Shown: positions 36,166 to 45,055, numbered from the stretch's first letter. The stretch: 64,000 nt of DNA from Vreelandella glaciei (GCF_013415125.1 NZ_JACCDE010000002.1:186001-250000); one strand, 5' to 3'. Notes: generated by a model not told the origin, from the sequence alone. Program-made: numbers and translations.

Positions 36166-36669
36166 TTAACTCCGAATCACGTCAAAATCGAACCAACTAC
36201 CCACTTTGCCTTCTGCAGTGTCCAGTATGACACGCGCTCGCCAGGGCATAACGGTTTGGGTGCAAATCCCCACTTGGCCTTGTCCTTGAAAATGGCCGGG
36301 CGCACCTGCACTGAGGGCAAAACGGTGCAGCCCTAAGTCCATATCACGGCCAACAAAATAAACGTCAACCTGCGTGGCCGTAACGCCATCAACCTCAACT
36401 TCCAGTGGTAATACCTCTAATGCATCAATCCGCCCGCTCGCTTGAACATGGAGGGTGATGCTGCCTTTATCGCCCAACGTGGCGGAACAAGGCGCTGTAT
36501 GCAAGTTGCAGCTTGCAGCGGGGGGAAACCAAGTCACATCGCTATCGCGGTGCAACCAATGGGCAAAGGCATACCAGGCACAGGCAGCCAGCGCTATACC
36601 AGTGACCAGTATCAGTACCCTTAAAGCAGGAAAGCCTGCCGGGTGTGCAGGTTTTGATATCATCTTCAT
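36166..36669 (-). CDS. Membrane-anchored protein of unknown function, upstream of SCO1
   Basis: About 167 residues with one N-terminal transmembrane helix (VLILVTGIALAACAWYAFAHW) and a periplasmic beta-rich domain. It contains two cysteines spaced CNLHTAPC and a later GICTQT cysteine. The start is uncertain: ATGs at 36669, 36714 and 36762 are in frame and none has a clear ribosome-binding site. It was set at the one placing the helix closest to the N-terminus. The 5-bp gap to the SCO1 gene suggests a joint role in copper delivery or oxidase assembly; I do not recognise the family. Confidence 0.65.
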   Translation of the reverse strand: MKMISKPAHPAGFPALRVLILVTGIALAACAWYAFAHWLHRDSDVTWFPPAASCNLHTAPCSATLGDKGSITLHVQASGRIDALEVLPLEVEVDGVTATQVDVYFVGRDMDLGLHRFALSAGAPGHFQGQGQVGICTQTVMPWRARVILDTAEGKVGSWFDFDVIRS

Positions 36670-36773
36670 GGCAGAATAATCGCTACGCAAGCCGTGAGGC
36701 GGGTGTTTCGCCATGGTAACAGTAATCGAGCCGATATCGCTGTGCTGGGATGTCGCAGGCAAAAGGGACGCAA

Positions 36774-37688
36774 ATGGAGAGTATCACTGGCGCTTTAGGC
36801 CCCCTGTTTTTATTGATTTTACTGGGCACCGTGCTCGGCTATTGGCGTTGGCCTAGCGATACTTTCTGGCCGCAGATGGAGCGGCTTATTTATTTTGTAC
36901 TGTTCCCCGCCATGCTGGTGGGAACGTTGGCGACTGCCGATGTGAGCCAAGTGCCGGTAGGCCGCCTAGCACTGGTATTACTGGGCGCGATGGTGCTGTT
37001 TGGCATACTGCTTTGGCGTTTACGGGGCTGGTTACGGCTTACGCCCGCTGCGTTTACCTCGGTGTTTCAAGGGGCGGTACGCTTTAATACTTATGTGGGC
37101 GTTGCTGGTGCCGCTGCGCTACACGGCAGCTTGGGAGCGACCACTGCAGCAGTCGCTGTGGCACTAATGGTACCGGTGGTTAACGTGATGTGTGTGGCTA
37201 GCTTTGTGGCCGCTGGCACTCTGGGCGGCGCTAGCGTGGGTAAAAGCGCAATGGCGCTGATTAAAAATCCGCTAATTCTGGCCTGCTTGGCGGGCATTGG
37301 CCTGAACCTTTCCGGTGTCGGTCTACCTGGTTGGAGTCAGGACACGGTCGAGTTATTGGGGCGTGCGGCGTTGCCACTGGGGCTGGTAGCGGTGGGGGTA
37401 GCGCTGCGCCCGGCGGCGTTGATGCGTATTGACCGCGGCGTGCTGGCTACCAATAGCGTTAAGCTGCTGCTGCTGCCCGCGTTTGTCTTGGCATTAACCT
37501 GGGTGCTGCAACTAGATCCGGTCAGTCGTGACGTGGCGCTCCTGTTTGCAGCGCTGCCCACCGCTACGTCTGCCTATATTTTAGCCCGCCAACTGGGCGG
37601 CGATGCTGAACTGATGGCGGCCATTATCACCGGACAAACCCTATTGGCCATGGCGACGCTACCGTTTTGGCTGCGATTGGTAAGCTGA
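36774..37688 (+). CDS. AEC-family permease (auxin efflux carrier superfamily)
   Basis: The 304-residue protein has about 10 transmembrane helices in two halves joined by a short loop. Family features include LLILLGTVLGYWRWPSDTF at the start, FNTYVGVAG in the first half, IKNPLILACLAGIGLNLSGV at the middle and FAALPTATSAYILARQLGGD near the end. Bacterial members move dicarboxylates, malonate or other small organic acids; this one's substrate is unknown. It is divergent from the SCO1-linked gene, and the tandem small RNA locus follows it. Confidence 0.85.
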   Translation: MESITGALGPLFLLILLGTVLGYWRWPSDTFWPQMERLIYFVLFPAMLVGTLATADVSQVPVGRLALVLLGAMVLFGILLWRLRGWLRLTPAAFTSVFQGAVRFNTYVGVAGAAALHGSLGATTAAVAVALMVPVVNVMCVASFVAAGTLGGASVGKSAMALIKNPLILACLAGIGLNLSGVGLPGWSQDTVELLGRAALPLGLVAVGVALRPAALMRIDRGVLATNSVKLLLLPAFVLALTWVLQLDPVSRDVALLFAALPTATSAYILARQLGGDAELMAAIITGQTLLAMATLPFWLRLVS

Positions 37689-37734
37689 TGGATAGGCAGA
37701 CTCAGGCTTTAAATAAAAAATATTCGTATTTGTA

Positions 37735-37763
37735 TTGACGAGGTAAATGAGAACTATTACAGT
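37735..37763 (+). promoter_or_regulatory. Promoter of first tandem sRNA with Fur-box-like sequence
   Basis: TTGACG (37735-37740) and TACAGT (37758-37763) are separated by exactly 17 bp. Between them, TGAGAACTATTACAG (37748-37762) is a partial match to the 7-1-7 Fur motif TGATAATNATTATCA and less good than in copy 2. Occupancy there would block RNA polymerase. Confidence 0.65.
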
Positions 37764-37769
37764 GTGTTT

Positions 37770-37902
37770 ATCAGCGTTTGATGAGACGCTGGCAACCACG
37801 ACAGTTGCTCGGCAAAATTATCGCCAGTTTCCTGTCATGGTTTCTCCCTCTCATTGCTAGTCACGGTCTTTTGCCGCTCCATTGGAGCGGCTTTCTTTTT
37901 TT
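37770..37902 (+). ncRNA. Predicted Fur-regulated small RNA, copy 1 (PrrF-like)
   Basis: The predicted transcript is about 133 nt, counted from a start about 7 nt after the -10 box to the T-run of the terminator. A 5' stem (AACCACGACAG with CTGTCATGGTT, one mismatch) encloses a long loop. A pyrimidine-rich unpaired stretch follows (TTTCTCCCTCTCATTGC then TAGTCACGG). The terminator stem GCCGCTCC/GGAGCGGC (37873-37891) ends in TTTCTTTTTTT. The CU-rich core could pair with ribosome-binding sites. Tandem duplication and a Fur-like promoter parallel Pseudomonas PrrF1/PrrF2. No frame longer than a few codons with a start and ribosome-binding site is seen. Confidence 0.72.
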
Positions 37903-38088
37903 GTGGATCTCTCTTTTTATCATCTTGTGTCAATCGAAATGAAGATCCGGGCAAATGCTCATTAAGTGTTTGTATGCCTCGCGTGCCAGTTAAACCATCT
38001 AAACAATCGCTGTTCGCTGAGAAACAATGCAGATAGAGGCGCGAGGTTGCTACGACAAAAAAGTAAATAAAAAATATTCGTATTTGTA

Positions 38089-38117
38089 TTGACGAGGTAA
38101 ATGAGAATGATTATAGT
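38089..38117 (+). promoter_or_regulatory. Promoter of second tandem sRNA with good Fur-box-like sequence
   Basis: TTGACG (38089-38094) and TATAGT (38112-38117) are 17 bp apart, a near-consensus sigma-70 promoter. TGAGAATGATTATAG (38102-38116), inside the spacer and -10 box, matches the 7-1-7 Fur consensus at 11 of 14 specified positions. Repression by iron-loaded Fur would be expected. Confidence 0.72.
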
Positions 38118-38123
38118 GTTATT

Positions 38124-38243
38124 GTCAGCGTTTGATGAGACGTTGGCAACCACGACAGAAACCGCCAGTTTACTGTCATGGTTTCTCCCTCTCATTGCTA
38201 GTCACGGTCTTTTTGCCGCTCCCTTGGAGCGGCTTTCTTTTTT
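38124..38243 (+). ncRNA. Predicted Fur-regulated small RNA, copy 2 (PrrF-like)
   Basis: The predicted transcript is about 120 nt with the same three-part layout as copy 1: 5' stem (AACCACGACAG with CTGTCATGGTT) with a shorter loop, an unpaired CU-rich core identical to copy 1 over TTTCTCCCTCTCATTGC and TAGTCACGG, and terminator stem GCCGCTCC/GGAGCGGC (38215-38233) followed by TTTCTTTTTT. Conservation of both stems and core while loop length changed supports selection on RNA structure. Copy 2 has the stronger promoter and better Fur match. Confidence 0.74.
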
Positions 38244-38298
38244 CTAATACGTGCTTTTATTAGATTTAATGACGCTTTGCCAGCGGCGTTTGAGTAAG

Positions 38299-39069
38299 TC
38301 ACCCCTTTCGTTGATAAATCAAATCCCACACGCCGTGGCCGAGTTTCTCGCCGCGGGCTTCAAACTTGGTCAATGGGCGGAACGCCGGGCGTGGCACGTA
38401 CGGGGCGGTTTCTGCGCTGGCGGTGTTGGCATAACCAGGGGCCGCTTCCATTACCTCGGCCATCCACTCCGCATAGGCTTCCCAGTCGGTAGCTAAGTGG
38501 AAAGTTCCGCCCGGCATTAAGCGAGTACGAATGAGCTCAACAAATGCAGGCTGCACGATGCGCCGCTTATGGTGCTTCTTCTTCGGCCACGGGTCAGGGA
38601 AGAACAGCTGCAGCGTGGTCAGAGAGTCTTCGGGCAGGCACTGCTCCAGCACCGCCAGGGCATCCTCGCGGTAAACGCGCAGGTTAGTCAGGCCGCGCTT
38701 ATCAACTTCATCGAGCAGTTTGCCAACGCCAGGGGCGTGGACTTCAATGCCGATAAAGTCGGTGTCTGGATGGGTTTCAGCCTGTTCTATCAGCGAGTTG
38801 CCCATGCCAAAGCCGATTTCTACTACCCGCGGTGCCTGACGGCCAAACAGGACGTTCAGGTCTTGGCGGCCGTCGGCGATGGTCAGGCCAAAACGCGGCC
38901 AGATATCTTCTAAGCCACGGTTTTGCGCCTGGGTCATACGGCCCGCGCGGATCACATAGCTTTTAATGCCGCGGCGATGCAGCGGTGCATCCGTACCTTC
39001 CGGCCCTGTGGTGGCGTTGCTTTCGGGCGCGGCGTGACGTTCGGGTACGCTATCGTTGGGTTCAGTCAT
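38299..39069 (-). CDS. trmB: tRNA (guanine-N7-)-methyltransferase
   Basis: This 256-residue SAM-dependent enzyme makes m7G46 in tRNA variable loops. Motifs include [16 protein letters not shown] (SAM site), [11 protein letters not shown], the signature [14 protein letters not shown] and [10 protein letters not shown] near the C-terminus. ATG 39069 was chosen; an upstream TTG is less likely. It follows thiG by 15 bp, the thiS-thiG-trmB order seen in Pseudomonas. The N-terminal ~35 residues are low in homology and probably disordered. Confidence 0.95.
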   Translation of the reverse strand: MTEPNDSVPERHAAPESNATTGPEGTDAPLHRRGIKSYVIRAGRMTQAQNRGLEDIWPRFGLTIADGRQDLNVLFGRQAPRVVEIGFGMGNSLIEQAETHPDTDFIGIEVHAPGVGKLLDEVDKRGLTNLRVYREDALAVLEQCLPEDSLTTLQLFFPDPWPKKKHHKRRIVQPAFVELIRTRLMPGGTFHLATDWEAYAEWMAEVMEAAPGYANTASAETAPYVPRPAFRPLTKFEARGEKLGHGVWDLIYQRKG

Positions 39070-39084
39070 GGGGTCTCGAATCAA

Positions 39085-39879
39085 TTAACCGTTAATACGG
39101 CCAGCGAAAGGTGAAGAGGGATCGGCAGATTGGCGGCGCGGCATGCGGCCGGCTAGAAACGCATCGCGTCCGGCTTCCACGGCCAGCTTCATGGCGTTGG
39201 CCATGCGAAGCGGCTCGCGAGCGTGGGCAATAGCGGTATTCAGCAGCACGCCGTCACAGCCTAGCTCCATCGCCATGGCAGCATCTGACGCCGTACCAAT
39301 GCCCGCATCCACTAGTACCGGTACCTTGCTCTGTTCAACAATCAAGCGCACGTTGTGTGGGTTTTGAATGCCGTGGCCCGAGCCAATCAGTGAGCCTAGC
39401 GGCATGATGGCGCAGCAGCCCATGGCTTCTAGTTCGCGTGCCACAATAGGATCGTCGCTGGTGTACACCATGACGTCAAAGCCATCAGCAAGCAGCGTTT
39501 CAGCGGCTTTTAGCGTTTCGACCACGTTGGGATAAAGCGTGTGATCGTCGCCGAGCACTTCCAGCTTGACCAGATTGTGACCGTCGAGCAGTTCGCGGGC
39601 CAACCGGCAGGTGCGCACAGCATCTTTAGCGTTATAGCAGCCGGCGGTATTGGGCAGCAGGGTGTAGCGCTCGGGGGAGATGGCGTCTAACAGGTTGGGC
39701 GCATCGGCGTCCTGGCCTAAATTAGTGCGGCGTACGGCAAACGTGACGATTTCAGCGCCGCTTTGGGCAATGGCGGCGCCGGTCTCGGTAAAGTCTTTGT
39801 ACTTGCCTGTGCCAACCAGCAGGCGCGAGTGAAAATCGCGCCCAGCAATGGTTAACGGTGTATCAGTTAGTTGGGTCAT
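39085..39879 (-). CDS. thiG: Thiazole synthase
   Basis: This 264-residue TIM-barrel enzyme builds the thiazole phosphate of thiamine from deoxyxylulose phosphate, dehydroglycine and ThiS-thiocarboxylate. The imine-forming lysine lies in [10 protein letters not shown] (about residue 104). Other family motifs are [36 protein letters not shown] and [31 protein letters not shown] precedes ATG 39879 and overlaps the end of thiS, which supports translational coupling. Confidence 0.96.
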   Translation of the reverse strand: MTQLTDTPLTIAGRDFHSRLLVGTGKYKDFTETGAAIAQSGAEIVTFAVRRTNLGQDADAPNLLDAISPERYTLLPNTAGCYNAKDAVRTCRLARELLDGHNLVKLEVLGDDHTLYPNVVETLKAAETLLADGFDVMVYTSDDPIVARELEAMGCCAIMPLGSLIGSGHGIQNPHNVRLIVEQSKVPVLVDAGIGTASDAAMAMELGCDGVLLNTAIAHAREPLRMANAMKLAVEAGRDAFLAGRMPRRQSADPSSPFAGRING

Positions 39880-39889
39880 AGTATTTCCT

Positions 39890-40096
39890 TTAGCCGCCGC
39901 CAATCGCGTGGACAACCTCTACGTGGTCGCCATCGACCAAGCGGGTGTCGGCGTGTTGGCTGCGGGGGACGATCTCTTCGTTAATTTCGACGGCGATACG
40001 ACGACCACTAAGGCCCAGCTGTTCAACTAAGTCAGCGGCGGTGAGGCCGGTGGACAGCGTATGGGGTTCACCGTTTAGACGTATCTGGATAGACAT
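39890..40096 (-). CDS. thiS: Sulfur carrier protein ThiS
   Basis: This 68-residue ubiquitin-like protein carries sulfur as a C-terminal thiocarboxylate to ThiG. It starts [14 protein letters not shown], contains [16 protein letters not shown] and ends HAIGGG, the required terminal diglycine. The ATG at 40096 was chosen because the fold starts there; the open frame upstream is not conserved-looking. It precedes thiG by 10 bp. Confidence 0.93.
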   Translation of the reverse strand: MSIQIRLNGEPHTLSTGLTAADLVEQLGLSGRRIAVEINEEIVPRSQHADTRLVDGDHVEVVHAIGGG

Positions 40097-40208
40097 AAAT
40101 AGGCGCGTCTCATTCGTCGTGGCAGTTCGTGCTCTATTGTAGCGGTTTAGCGCCGCGCAAGGTACGCCGTGGGTATAATCAGCACGATGGACCAAGTGAA
40201 AGTGAGAG

Positions 40209-40613
40209 ATGAAATTGAAGCAGGAGAGCAGTGTGCAACAAACAGATAAAGTGTGGTGGTGTATAGCGGCGCTATCAGGCGCCATGATGGTAATACTGGG
40301 CGCCTATGCGGCACACGGCTTGGCGGCGCGCACGACCGAGGCCATGGTGAGTGCCGTCGAGACCGGCGTGCTTTACCAGGCGTGGCACACCCTAGCCATT
40401 ATGATCGTACTGGTGTGGCGTCGAGTACATCCGCTGGCAGGTCAGCGTTGGGTGCTGGCGCTGTGGGCATTGGGGGTTGTGTGCTTTTCCGGCTCGCTCT
40501 ACTTAATGGCCTTGGCGGGGCTAAGCCTCGGCATTGTGACGCCCATTGGCGGCGTTTTGTTAATGGCCGGGTGGCTGGCGGTTGCGGTCGTCGCACTGAT
40601 GGCCAAGCAGTAG
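40209..40613 (+). CDS. DUF423 family small membrane protein (YgdD-like)
   Basis: The 134-residue protein has four predicted transmembrane helices. The family signature is seen in [13 protein letters not shown], then [27 protein letters not shown] and [15 protein letters not shown]. Function is unknown. It is divergent from thiS, with 112 bp between starts, and is followed 54 bp later by a metallophosphoesterase gene. Confidence 0.87.
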   Translation: MKLKQESSVQQTDKVWWCIAALSGAMMVILGAYAAHGLAARTTEAMVSAVETGVLYQAWHTLAIMIVLVWRRVHPLAGQRWVLALWALGVVCFSGSLYLMALAGLSLGIVTPIGGVLLMAGWLAVAVVALMAKQ

Positions 40614-40667
40614 GCACCTTTGTAGGCCAAATATTCGCGTGGCTGTGCGCCGCGCTTCTTCCCATTC

Positions 40668-41795
40668 ATGAGCATCTCTATGTTTCATTTTGTCGTCGCC
40701 ATACCCTGCCTGATTGTTATTCTTCGCTATTTAGTGCCACTCAAATGGCCGCTCTGGTTTAAAGCTCTCCTCAGCGTTGCGCTGTTGCTGGTGGCTCAGC
40801 ATCATTGGCTTACCTTGATGGCTTTTGGCTCCATGTTCTCTCCTGAGGTGCCAAGAGCTATTGTGCTGGTCGTCAATTGGATTTTCGGCACGATGCTGTT
40901 TCTAGCAGTGTTTCAGCTAGTGGTTGATGCGATAGCGCTGATGCTAATGGCAGTAAAAAGAAGGCGTGTCGCCATTCCCTCTTCGCTGCGTTACAGCATG
41001 GGAGCGTTGGCGTTAGGCGTGGCTGCTTTTGCCGTCAGCCAAGCAGCTAGAATTCCTGCGGTTAAGGATATCGAGGTGGCCATTCAAGGGCTTTCAGCGG
41101 AGTTTGATGGGTATGAGATTGTGCAGTTAACTGATCTGCATATCAGCCGGCTGTTTGAAGCCCCTTGGGTTGAAGCGGTGGTGTCAAAGGCCAATGCGCT
41201 TGAGCCAAATCTAATCGTCATCACCGGGGATTTGATCGATGGCGACCTGGATGTGCGTCGTGCAGATGTGGCCCCTTTACAAGCGCTTTCAGCGCCCGAC
41301 GGCGTCTATACCATTCCGGGTAATCATGAGTACTATTTTGGTTACCCGCAGTGGATGGAGTATTACCAGTCGCTCGGCATGCAGGTATTGGCAAATCAAC
41401 ACATTGTGATCAACAACGAGGGGGCGAACTTAGTCCTTGCGGGAGTGACGGATTTTACGGCCGCCAGGCACGCTTTTGCTGCGCCGAATGTCGAGGAAGC
41501 GATAGCAGGGGCACCGAGCGACTCGCCGATTATTATGCTGGATCATCAACCCCGCAATGCGGTGGCTGCGGCTGCTGCCGGTGTGGATCTGCAGCTCTCC
41601 GGGCATACTCACGGGGGGATGATTCTTGGTTTCGATCGACTGGTTGCCAGCGCTAACAATGGTTTCGTCTCAGGCTTTTATAATGTTCAAGACATGACGC
41701 TTTACGTCAATAACGGTACAGGCTTATGGCCAGGGTTTGCTTTACGTCTCGGCAAGCCCTCCGAGCTAACCCGCATTACGCTCCGCCAGGGGTAG
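40668..41795 (+). CDS. Membrane-anchored metallophosphoesterase
   Basis: This 375-residue protein has four N-terminal transmembrane helices (residues about 1-135) and a calcineurin-like catalytic domain facing one side of the inner membrane. Metal-binding motifs are LTDLHISRLF, ITGDLIDGD, IPGNHEYYFG, ILDHQP-type MLDHQPRNA and SGHTHGGMI. Related YkuE/YaeI-type enzymes act on lipid or nucleotide phosphoesters. Its last 20 bp overlap the convergent mocA gene. The substrate is unknown. Confidence 0.88.
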   Translation: MSISMFHFVVAIPCLIVILRYLVPLKWPLWFKALLSVALLLVAQHHWLTLMAFGSMFSPEVPRAIVLVVNWIFGTMLFLAVFQLVVDAIALMLMAVKRRRVAIPSSLRYSMGALALGVAAFAVSQAARIPAVKDIEVAIQGLSAEFDGYEIVQLTDLHISRLFEAPWVEAVVSKANALEPNLIVITGDLIDGDLDVRRADVAPLQALSAPDGVYTIPGNHEYYFGYPQWMEYYQSLGMQVLANQHIVINNEGANLVLAGVTDFTAARHAFAAPNVEEAIAGAPSDSPIIMLDHQPRNAVAAAAAGVDLQLSGHTHGGMILGFDRLVASANNGFVSGFYNVQDMTLYVNNGTGLWPGFALRLGKPSELTRITLRQG

Positions 41796-42393
41796 CGTGT
41801 GTTGATAACGCTAAGTGAGCGGGCTCGTCGATATCCATCAGCGTACCCACATCCTGCACCTGATACTCACGGTAGTGCGCGGCGTTGTGGCGAATAATCT
41901 CTTTGGCCCCTGTATGGCCGCTTAGCGCTTCAAGCGCGGGCCAAAGCATACGCCCAAAGATAACCGGATGCCCCGGCTTGCCTTCATGGCAGGGCCGCAC
42001 GATGGTATCGCGAGTGGCTTGCCGCTGTAACGACAGCAGCGTCTTCTGGTGAATCCAGGGCATATCGCCCAATAAAATCGCGACCGCCTCGACGCTTTTC
42101 AGGCGGGCGTCGTGGCTAAGCGCGGCCATCGCATCGGCGAGGCTTGCCCCTAACCCAAGATGTGCCTGATGAAGTCGCACCAGAGGCGTGCTTTCTGCAA
42201 GGCCTAGCAGGGTCGCATCATCCTCTTCACGGATTGCCACGCGCAGTATAGGAAAGGCTTGCTCGGCATTCGCGACAGAGGCTGCCAACAGCGAGCGTCC
42301 GTCGGTTAAAGTTGCGCAGCGCTTGTCATCCTCACCAAATCGGCGCGAGTAGCCAGCTGCCATCACCAGGGCGACGACATTGCTAGAGCTCAT
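41776..42393 (-). CDS. mocA: Molybdenum cofactor cytidylyltransferase (MocA-like)
   Basis: This 205-residue nucleotidyltransferase has the N-terminal VVALVMAAGYSRRFGEDDKR signature of MocA/MobA-type enzymes, plus VAILLGDMPWI and GKPGHPVIFGR. It probably converts Mo-molybdopterin to its CMP form, needed by xanthine-oxidase-family enzymes such as the paoABC products. ATG 42393 overlaps the end of xdhC by 11 bp, so the pair is translationally coupled. Its end overlaps the convergent metallophosphoesterase gene. Confidence 0.85.
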   Translation of the reverse strand: MSSSNVVALVMAAGYSRRFGEDDKRCATLTDGRSLLAASVANAEQAFPILRVAIREEDDATLLGLAESTPLVRLHQAHLGLGASLADAMAALSHDARLKSVEAVAILLGDMPWIHQKTLLSLQRQATRDTIVRPCHEGKPGHPVIFGRMLWPALEALSGHTGAKEIIRHNAAHYREYQVQDVGTLMDIDEPAHLALSTHATPGGA

Positions 42394-43408
42394 TGGTAGC
42401 TTTTCCGTATTGGACCCTGACGATATCCCCCATGATTGCGAGGGCAATTTCCGCCGGGGTCATGCTGCCAAGCGCTAGGCCAATCGGCATATGCAGTCGC
42501 TCGACTTGCTCTTCGGTCAGCCCTCCTGAGCGAATCAGCCGCTCGGCGCGCGCCGTTGATGTGCGCTTTGAGCCCATGACGCCTATATAGAAGGCGGGTG
42601 TGCGCACCGCTTCCATCATTGCTAGGTCGTCAATGCGCGGGTCGTGGGTGAGTGCCACAATGGCCGTGGCGCCGTGGCAGCCGTTGGCGGCAATGTACTG
42701 GGAAGGCAGTTGCGCCTTGACCGTGACCCCTGGAACATCAAACGCCTGGCAGGCGGCTTCGTCGGGATCACAGACAATCACCTCAAACCCTAATGTGGCG
42801 GCAAACGAAGCGCAGGCGCTGGAGACGGGCGAAATGCCGGCAATGATCAACCGTCGTGCGGGCGCGAGTCGCATTTTTAGCCGGTGCGGCGCGCTCACTT
42901 CACTGGGCCAGACCACCCGCGGCCCTAATGTGGTGTCGTCGGAAAAGTAGCGCGTACCAGCGTGAATATCGACATGGCGCATCAACTGGCGGTGGCCTTC
43001 AAGCGTCGCCTTCAACGTGCCAAGGTGCTCGCGTATATCCGGCGTGGCAGGTAGGCGCTCCACCAATACCTCTAGAATGCCACCGCAGGGCAGTGCAATA
43101 TGCCCGCCCTGAGCGTCGTCTGCATCGCCGTAGCGTATAACGACCGCCGGTTGTTCAAACTGCCCTTCGGCCAGGCGCTTGATGAAGTCATCCTCCACAC
43201 AGCCGCCGGAGAGCGACCCCAGGTGTCTGCCATCCCTGGTCACCGCCATCCAAGCGCCGGGCGCGCGGGGCGATGATCCAAACGTGGCGAGCACGGTGCA
43301 CAGCCAGACCGTTTCGCCCTCTCGGGACCAGGTAAGCGCTTGATCGATAACCTGCAAGTCCAAATGCTGCATTTCAAACGATTCCAGTAGTGAGCAAGCG
43401 GCATCCAT
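42383..43408 (-). CDS. XdhC/CoxI-family molybdoenzyme maturation factor
   Basis: The 341-residue protein has the XdhC N-terminal domain (TVLATFGSSPRAPGAWMAV, GSLSGGCVEDDFIKRL, LPCGGILEVLVE) and a C-terminal Rossmann-like domain (GFEVIVCDPDE, VALTHDPRIDDLAM, YIGVMGSKRTS, MPIGLALGS). Such proteins bind MoCo, promote its sulfuration and insert it into the target enzyme; PaoD plays this part for E. coli PaoABC. It is divergent from the paoABC-like genes, with 136 bp shared. The start at 43408 was preferred over an ATG 12 codons inside because a GAGG precedes it. Confidence 0.88.
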   Translation of the reverse strand: MDAACSLLESFEMQHLDLQVIDQALTWSREGETVWLCTVLATFGSSPRAPGAWMAVTRDGRHLGSLSGGCVEDDFIKRLAEGQFEQPAVVIRYGDADDAQGGHIALPCGGILEVLVERLPATPDIREHLGTLKATLEGHRQLMRHVDIHAGTRYFSDDTTLGPRVVWPSEVSAPHRLKMRLAPARRLIIAGISPVSSACASFAATLGFEVIVCDPDEAACQAFDVPGVTVKAQLPSQYIAANGCHGATAIVALTHDPRIDDLAMMEAVRTPAFYIGVMGSKRTSTARAERLIRSGGLTEEQVERLHMPIGLALGSMTPAEIALAIMGDIVRVQYGKATNEL

Positions 43409-43544
43409 TGCCTCGCTTGCGTGGATAGACGTGTCATAGCGTAGCGCACCTTACGCAGTTGGGCTGCCTGAAGGAATAGTGTCTATGCTAAAGGCCTTAT
43501 GGCACTAAATAAGCGAAAGCAACGCGCAAGGAAGGCATATAGCA

Positions 43545-44105
43545 ATGAACTCCTCTAATAACGTCGAAAGACACCCCAAGACCGTGAACCCCGATAGCAG
43601 CACCTTTTCACTAACCGTTAATAGAGAACGGCATACGTTAACCCTGGATAATCGCACAACGCTGCTGGATGCCCTGCGTGAGCAGCTTAAGCTAACGGGC
43701 ACCAAGAAAGGCTGTGACCACGGCCAGTGTGGCGCCTGCACGGTGTCGGTGAACGGCGAACGTATCAACGCCTGCTTGTCCCTTGCGGTCATGCATGAAG
43801 GCGATGATATTTCGACCATCGAAGGGGCAGCTGAGGTCGGTCATCTTGATCCTATGCAGCAAGCCTTTGTCGATCATGACGCCTTCCAGTGCGGCTACTG
43901 CACGCCGGGGCAGATCTGCTCGGCCAAGGCGGTGCTTGAAGAGATTCAAGCGGGGCTGCCAAGCCATGTTACCAAAGATTTGAATGCGCCTATTGAGATC
44001 AGCGATGCGGAAATTCGTGAGCGGATGTCGGGCAATCTTTGCCGCTGCGGCGCCTACGCCAACATTCTCAAAGCCATCAACCAGGTTGCGGAGGTGCGCT
44101 CATGA
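43545..44105 (+). CDS. Aldehyde oxidoreductase [2Fe-2S] subunit (PaoA-like)
   Basis: The 186-residue iron-sulfur subunit has plant-type [2Fe-2S] ligands in [22 protein letters not shown] and the second cluster in [14 protein letters not shown] and [12 protein letters not shown]. It passes electrons from the molybdenum subunit to FAD. Unlike E. coli PaoA, no twin-arginine signal is seen in the first 40 residues, so this enzyme is probably cytoplasmic. The stop overlaps the FAD subunit start by 4 bp (ATGA). Confidence 0.93.
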   Translation: MNSSNNVERHPKTVNPDSSTFSLTVNRERHTLTLDNRTTLLDALREQLKLTGTKKGCDHGQCGACTVSVNGERINACLSLAVMHEGDDISTIEGAAEVGHLDPMQQAFVDHDAFQCGYCTPGQICSAKAVLEEIQAGLPSHVTKDLNAPIEISDAEIRERMSGNLCRCGAYANILKAINQVAEVRS

Positions 44106-45052
44106 AAGCCTTTTCCTACGAACGCGTCAGCGACCCGGCCCAGGCGGCGGCCCGTGCGGCGGAAGTGCCGGTCGCCAAGTTTATTGCCGGCGGTACGAAC
44201 CTGCTGGACCTGATGAAACATGAGATCGAAATCCCCAAGCACCTGATCGACGTAGGGGGCACGGGTCTTGACGAGATTACCCCGACGGATGAGGGCGGCC
44301 TGCGCATTGGTGCCCTGGTCAGCAACGCCGCGCTCTCGGCGGATACCCGGGTCCGTAAGGACTACGCGGTATTGAGCCGGGCGCTGGTGTCGGGTGCCTC
44401 CGGCCAGTTGCGTAATAAGGCGACCACCGGCGGCAACCTGCTCCAGCGCACGCGCTGTGGCTACTTTTATGACACTGGCATGCCCTGCAACAAGCGCTCG
44501 CCCGGGGCGGGCTGCGCAGCGTTGAGCAAAGGCGCCGCCACGCGCCAACTGGGTATTATCGGCACGTCCGATGCGTGTATTGCCACGCACCCTTCTGATA
44601 TGGCCGTTGCCCTTTGCGTGCTGGATGCCGAAGTAGAAACCGTGACGTCAACCGGTGAAATACGTCGACTGACGCTGGATGAGTTTTATCAACTACCCGG
44701 CGATACGCCGGAGGTGGAGACTGCTCTGCAAGCAGGCGAAATGATCACCGCCGTGCTGCTGCCGCCTCCTGTTGAGGGCCGCCACGCCTATTACAAAGTG
44801 CGCGACCGGGCCTCTTACGCCTTTGCGCTGGTGTCCGTTGCGCTGATTCAAGCCCCCGACGGAACGGGGCGCGTTGCCCTAGGCGGTGTGGCACCCAAGC
44901 CTTGGCGCCGTGATGACGCCGATGCGGCATTACCGCAGGGCGCATCGGCTGTCATGGCCCGCTTACTGGACGGCGCCCGCCCAACGCAAGAGAACGCCTA
45001 CAAGCTTACCCTAGCAGAACGAACGCTCGCCGCGCTGCTGGCTCAGGAGTGA
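44102..45052 (+). CDS. Aldehyde oxidoreductase FAD subunit (PaoB-like)
   Basis: The 316-residue FAD-binding subunit has [13 protein letters not shown] and [13 protein letters not shown] for FAD contact. The cysteines in [18 protein letters not shown] and the following PGAGCAAL match the extra [4Fe-4S] loop that is characteristic of PaoB and 4-hydroxybenzoyl-CoA reductase relatives. ATG 44102 was chosen by overlap with the preceding stop; the upstream open frame is a shadow of the [2Fe-2S] gene. The molybdenum subunit follows after 3 bp. Confidence 0.93.
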   Translation: MKAFSYERVSDPAQAAARAAEVPVAKFIAGGTNLLDLMKHEIEIPKHLIDVGGTGLDEITPTDEGGLRIGALVSNAALSADTRVRKDYAVLSRALVSGASGQLRNKATTGGNLLQRTRCGYFYDTGMPCNKRSPGAGCAALSKGAATRQLGIIGTSDACIATHPSDMAVALCVLDAEVETVTSTGEIRRLTLDEFYQLPGDTPEVETALQAGEMITAVLLPPPVEGRHAYYKVRDRASYAFALVSVALIQAPDGTGRVALGGVAPKPWRRDDADAALPQGASAVMARLLDGARPTQENAYKLTLAERTLAALLAQE

Positions 45053-45055
45053 CCC

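Larger units (their letters stand above)
37710..38243 (+). repeat. Duplicated ~180-190-bp intergenic unit (two direct copies)
   Basis: Copy 1 (37710-37902) and copy 2 (38064-38243) are nearly identical over the promoter (a 44-bp block with one spacer difference begins each), the 5' stem, the central single-stranded region and the terminator. Differences cluster in the -10 spacer and in the loop of the first stem, where copy 1 is about 13 nt longer. The 161-bp spacer between copies has no recognised gene. The 610-bp space between the AEC permease and trmB is thus explained mainly by two RNA genes. Confidence 0.9.

Noticed and set aside
37854-38036. 60-codon frame between and over the tandem sRNA units
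   Set aside because: It crosses the copy 1 terminator, has no ribosome-binding site and is poorly placed; the duplicated RNA-gene structure explains the region better.
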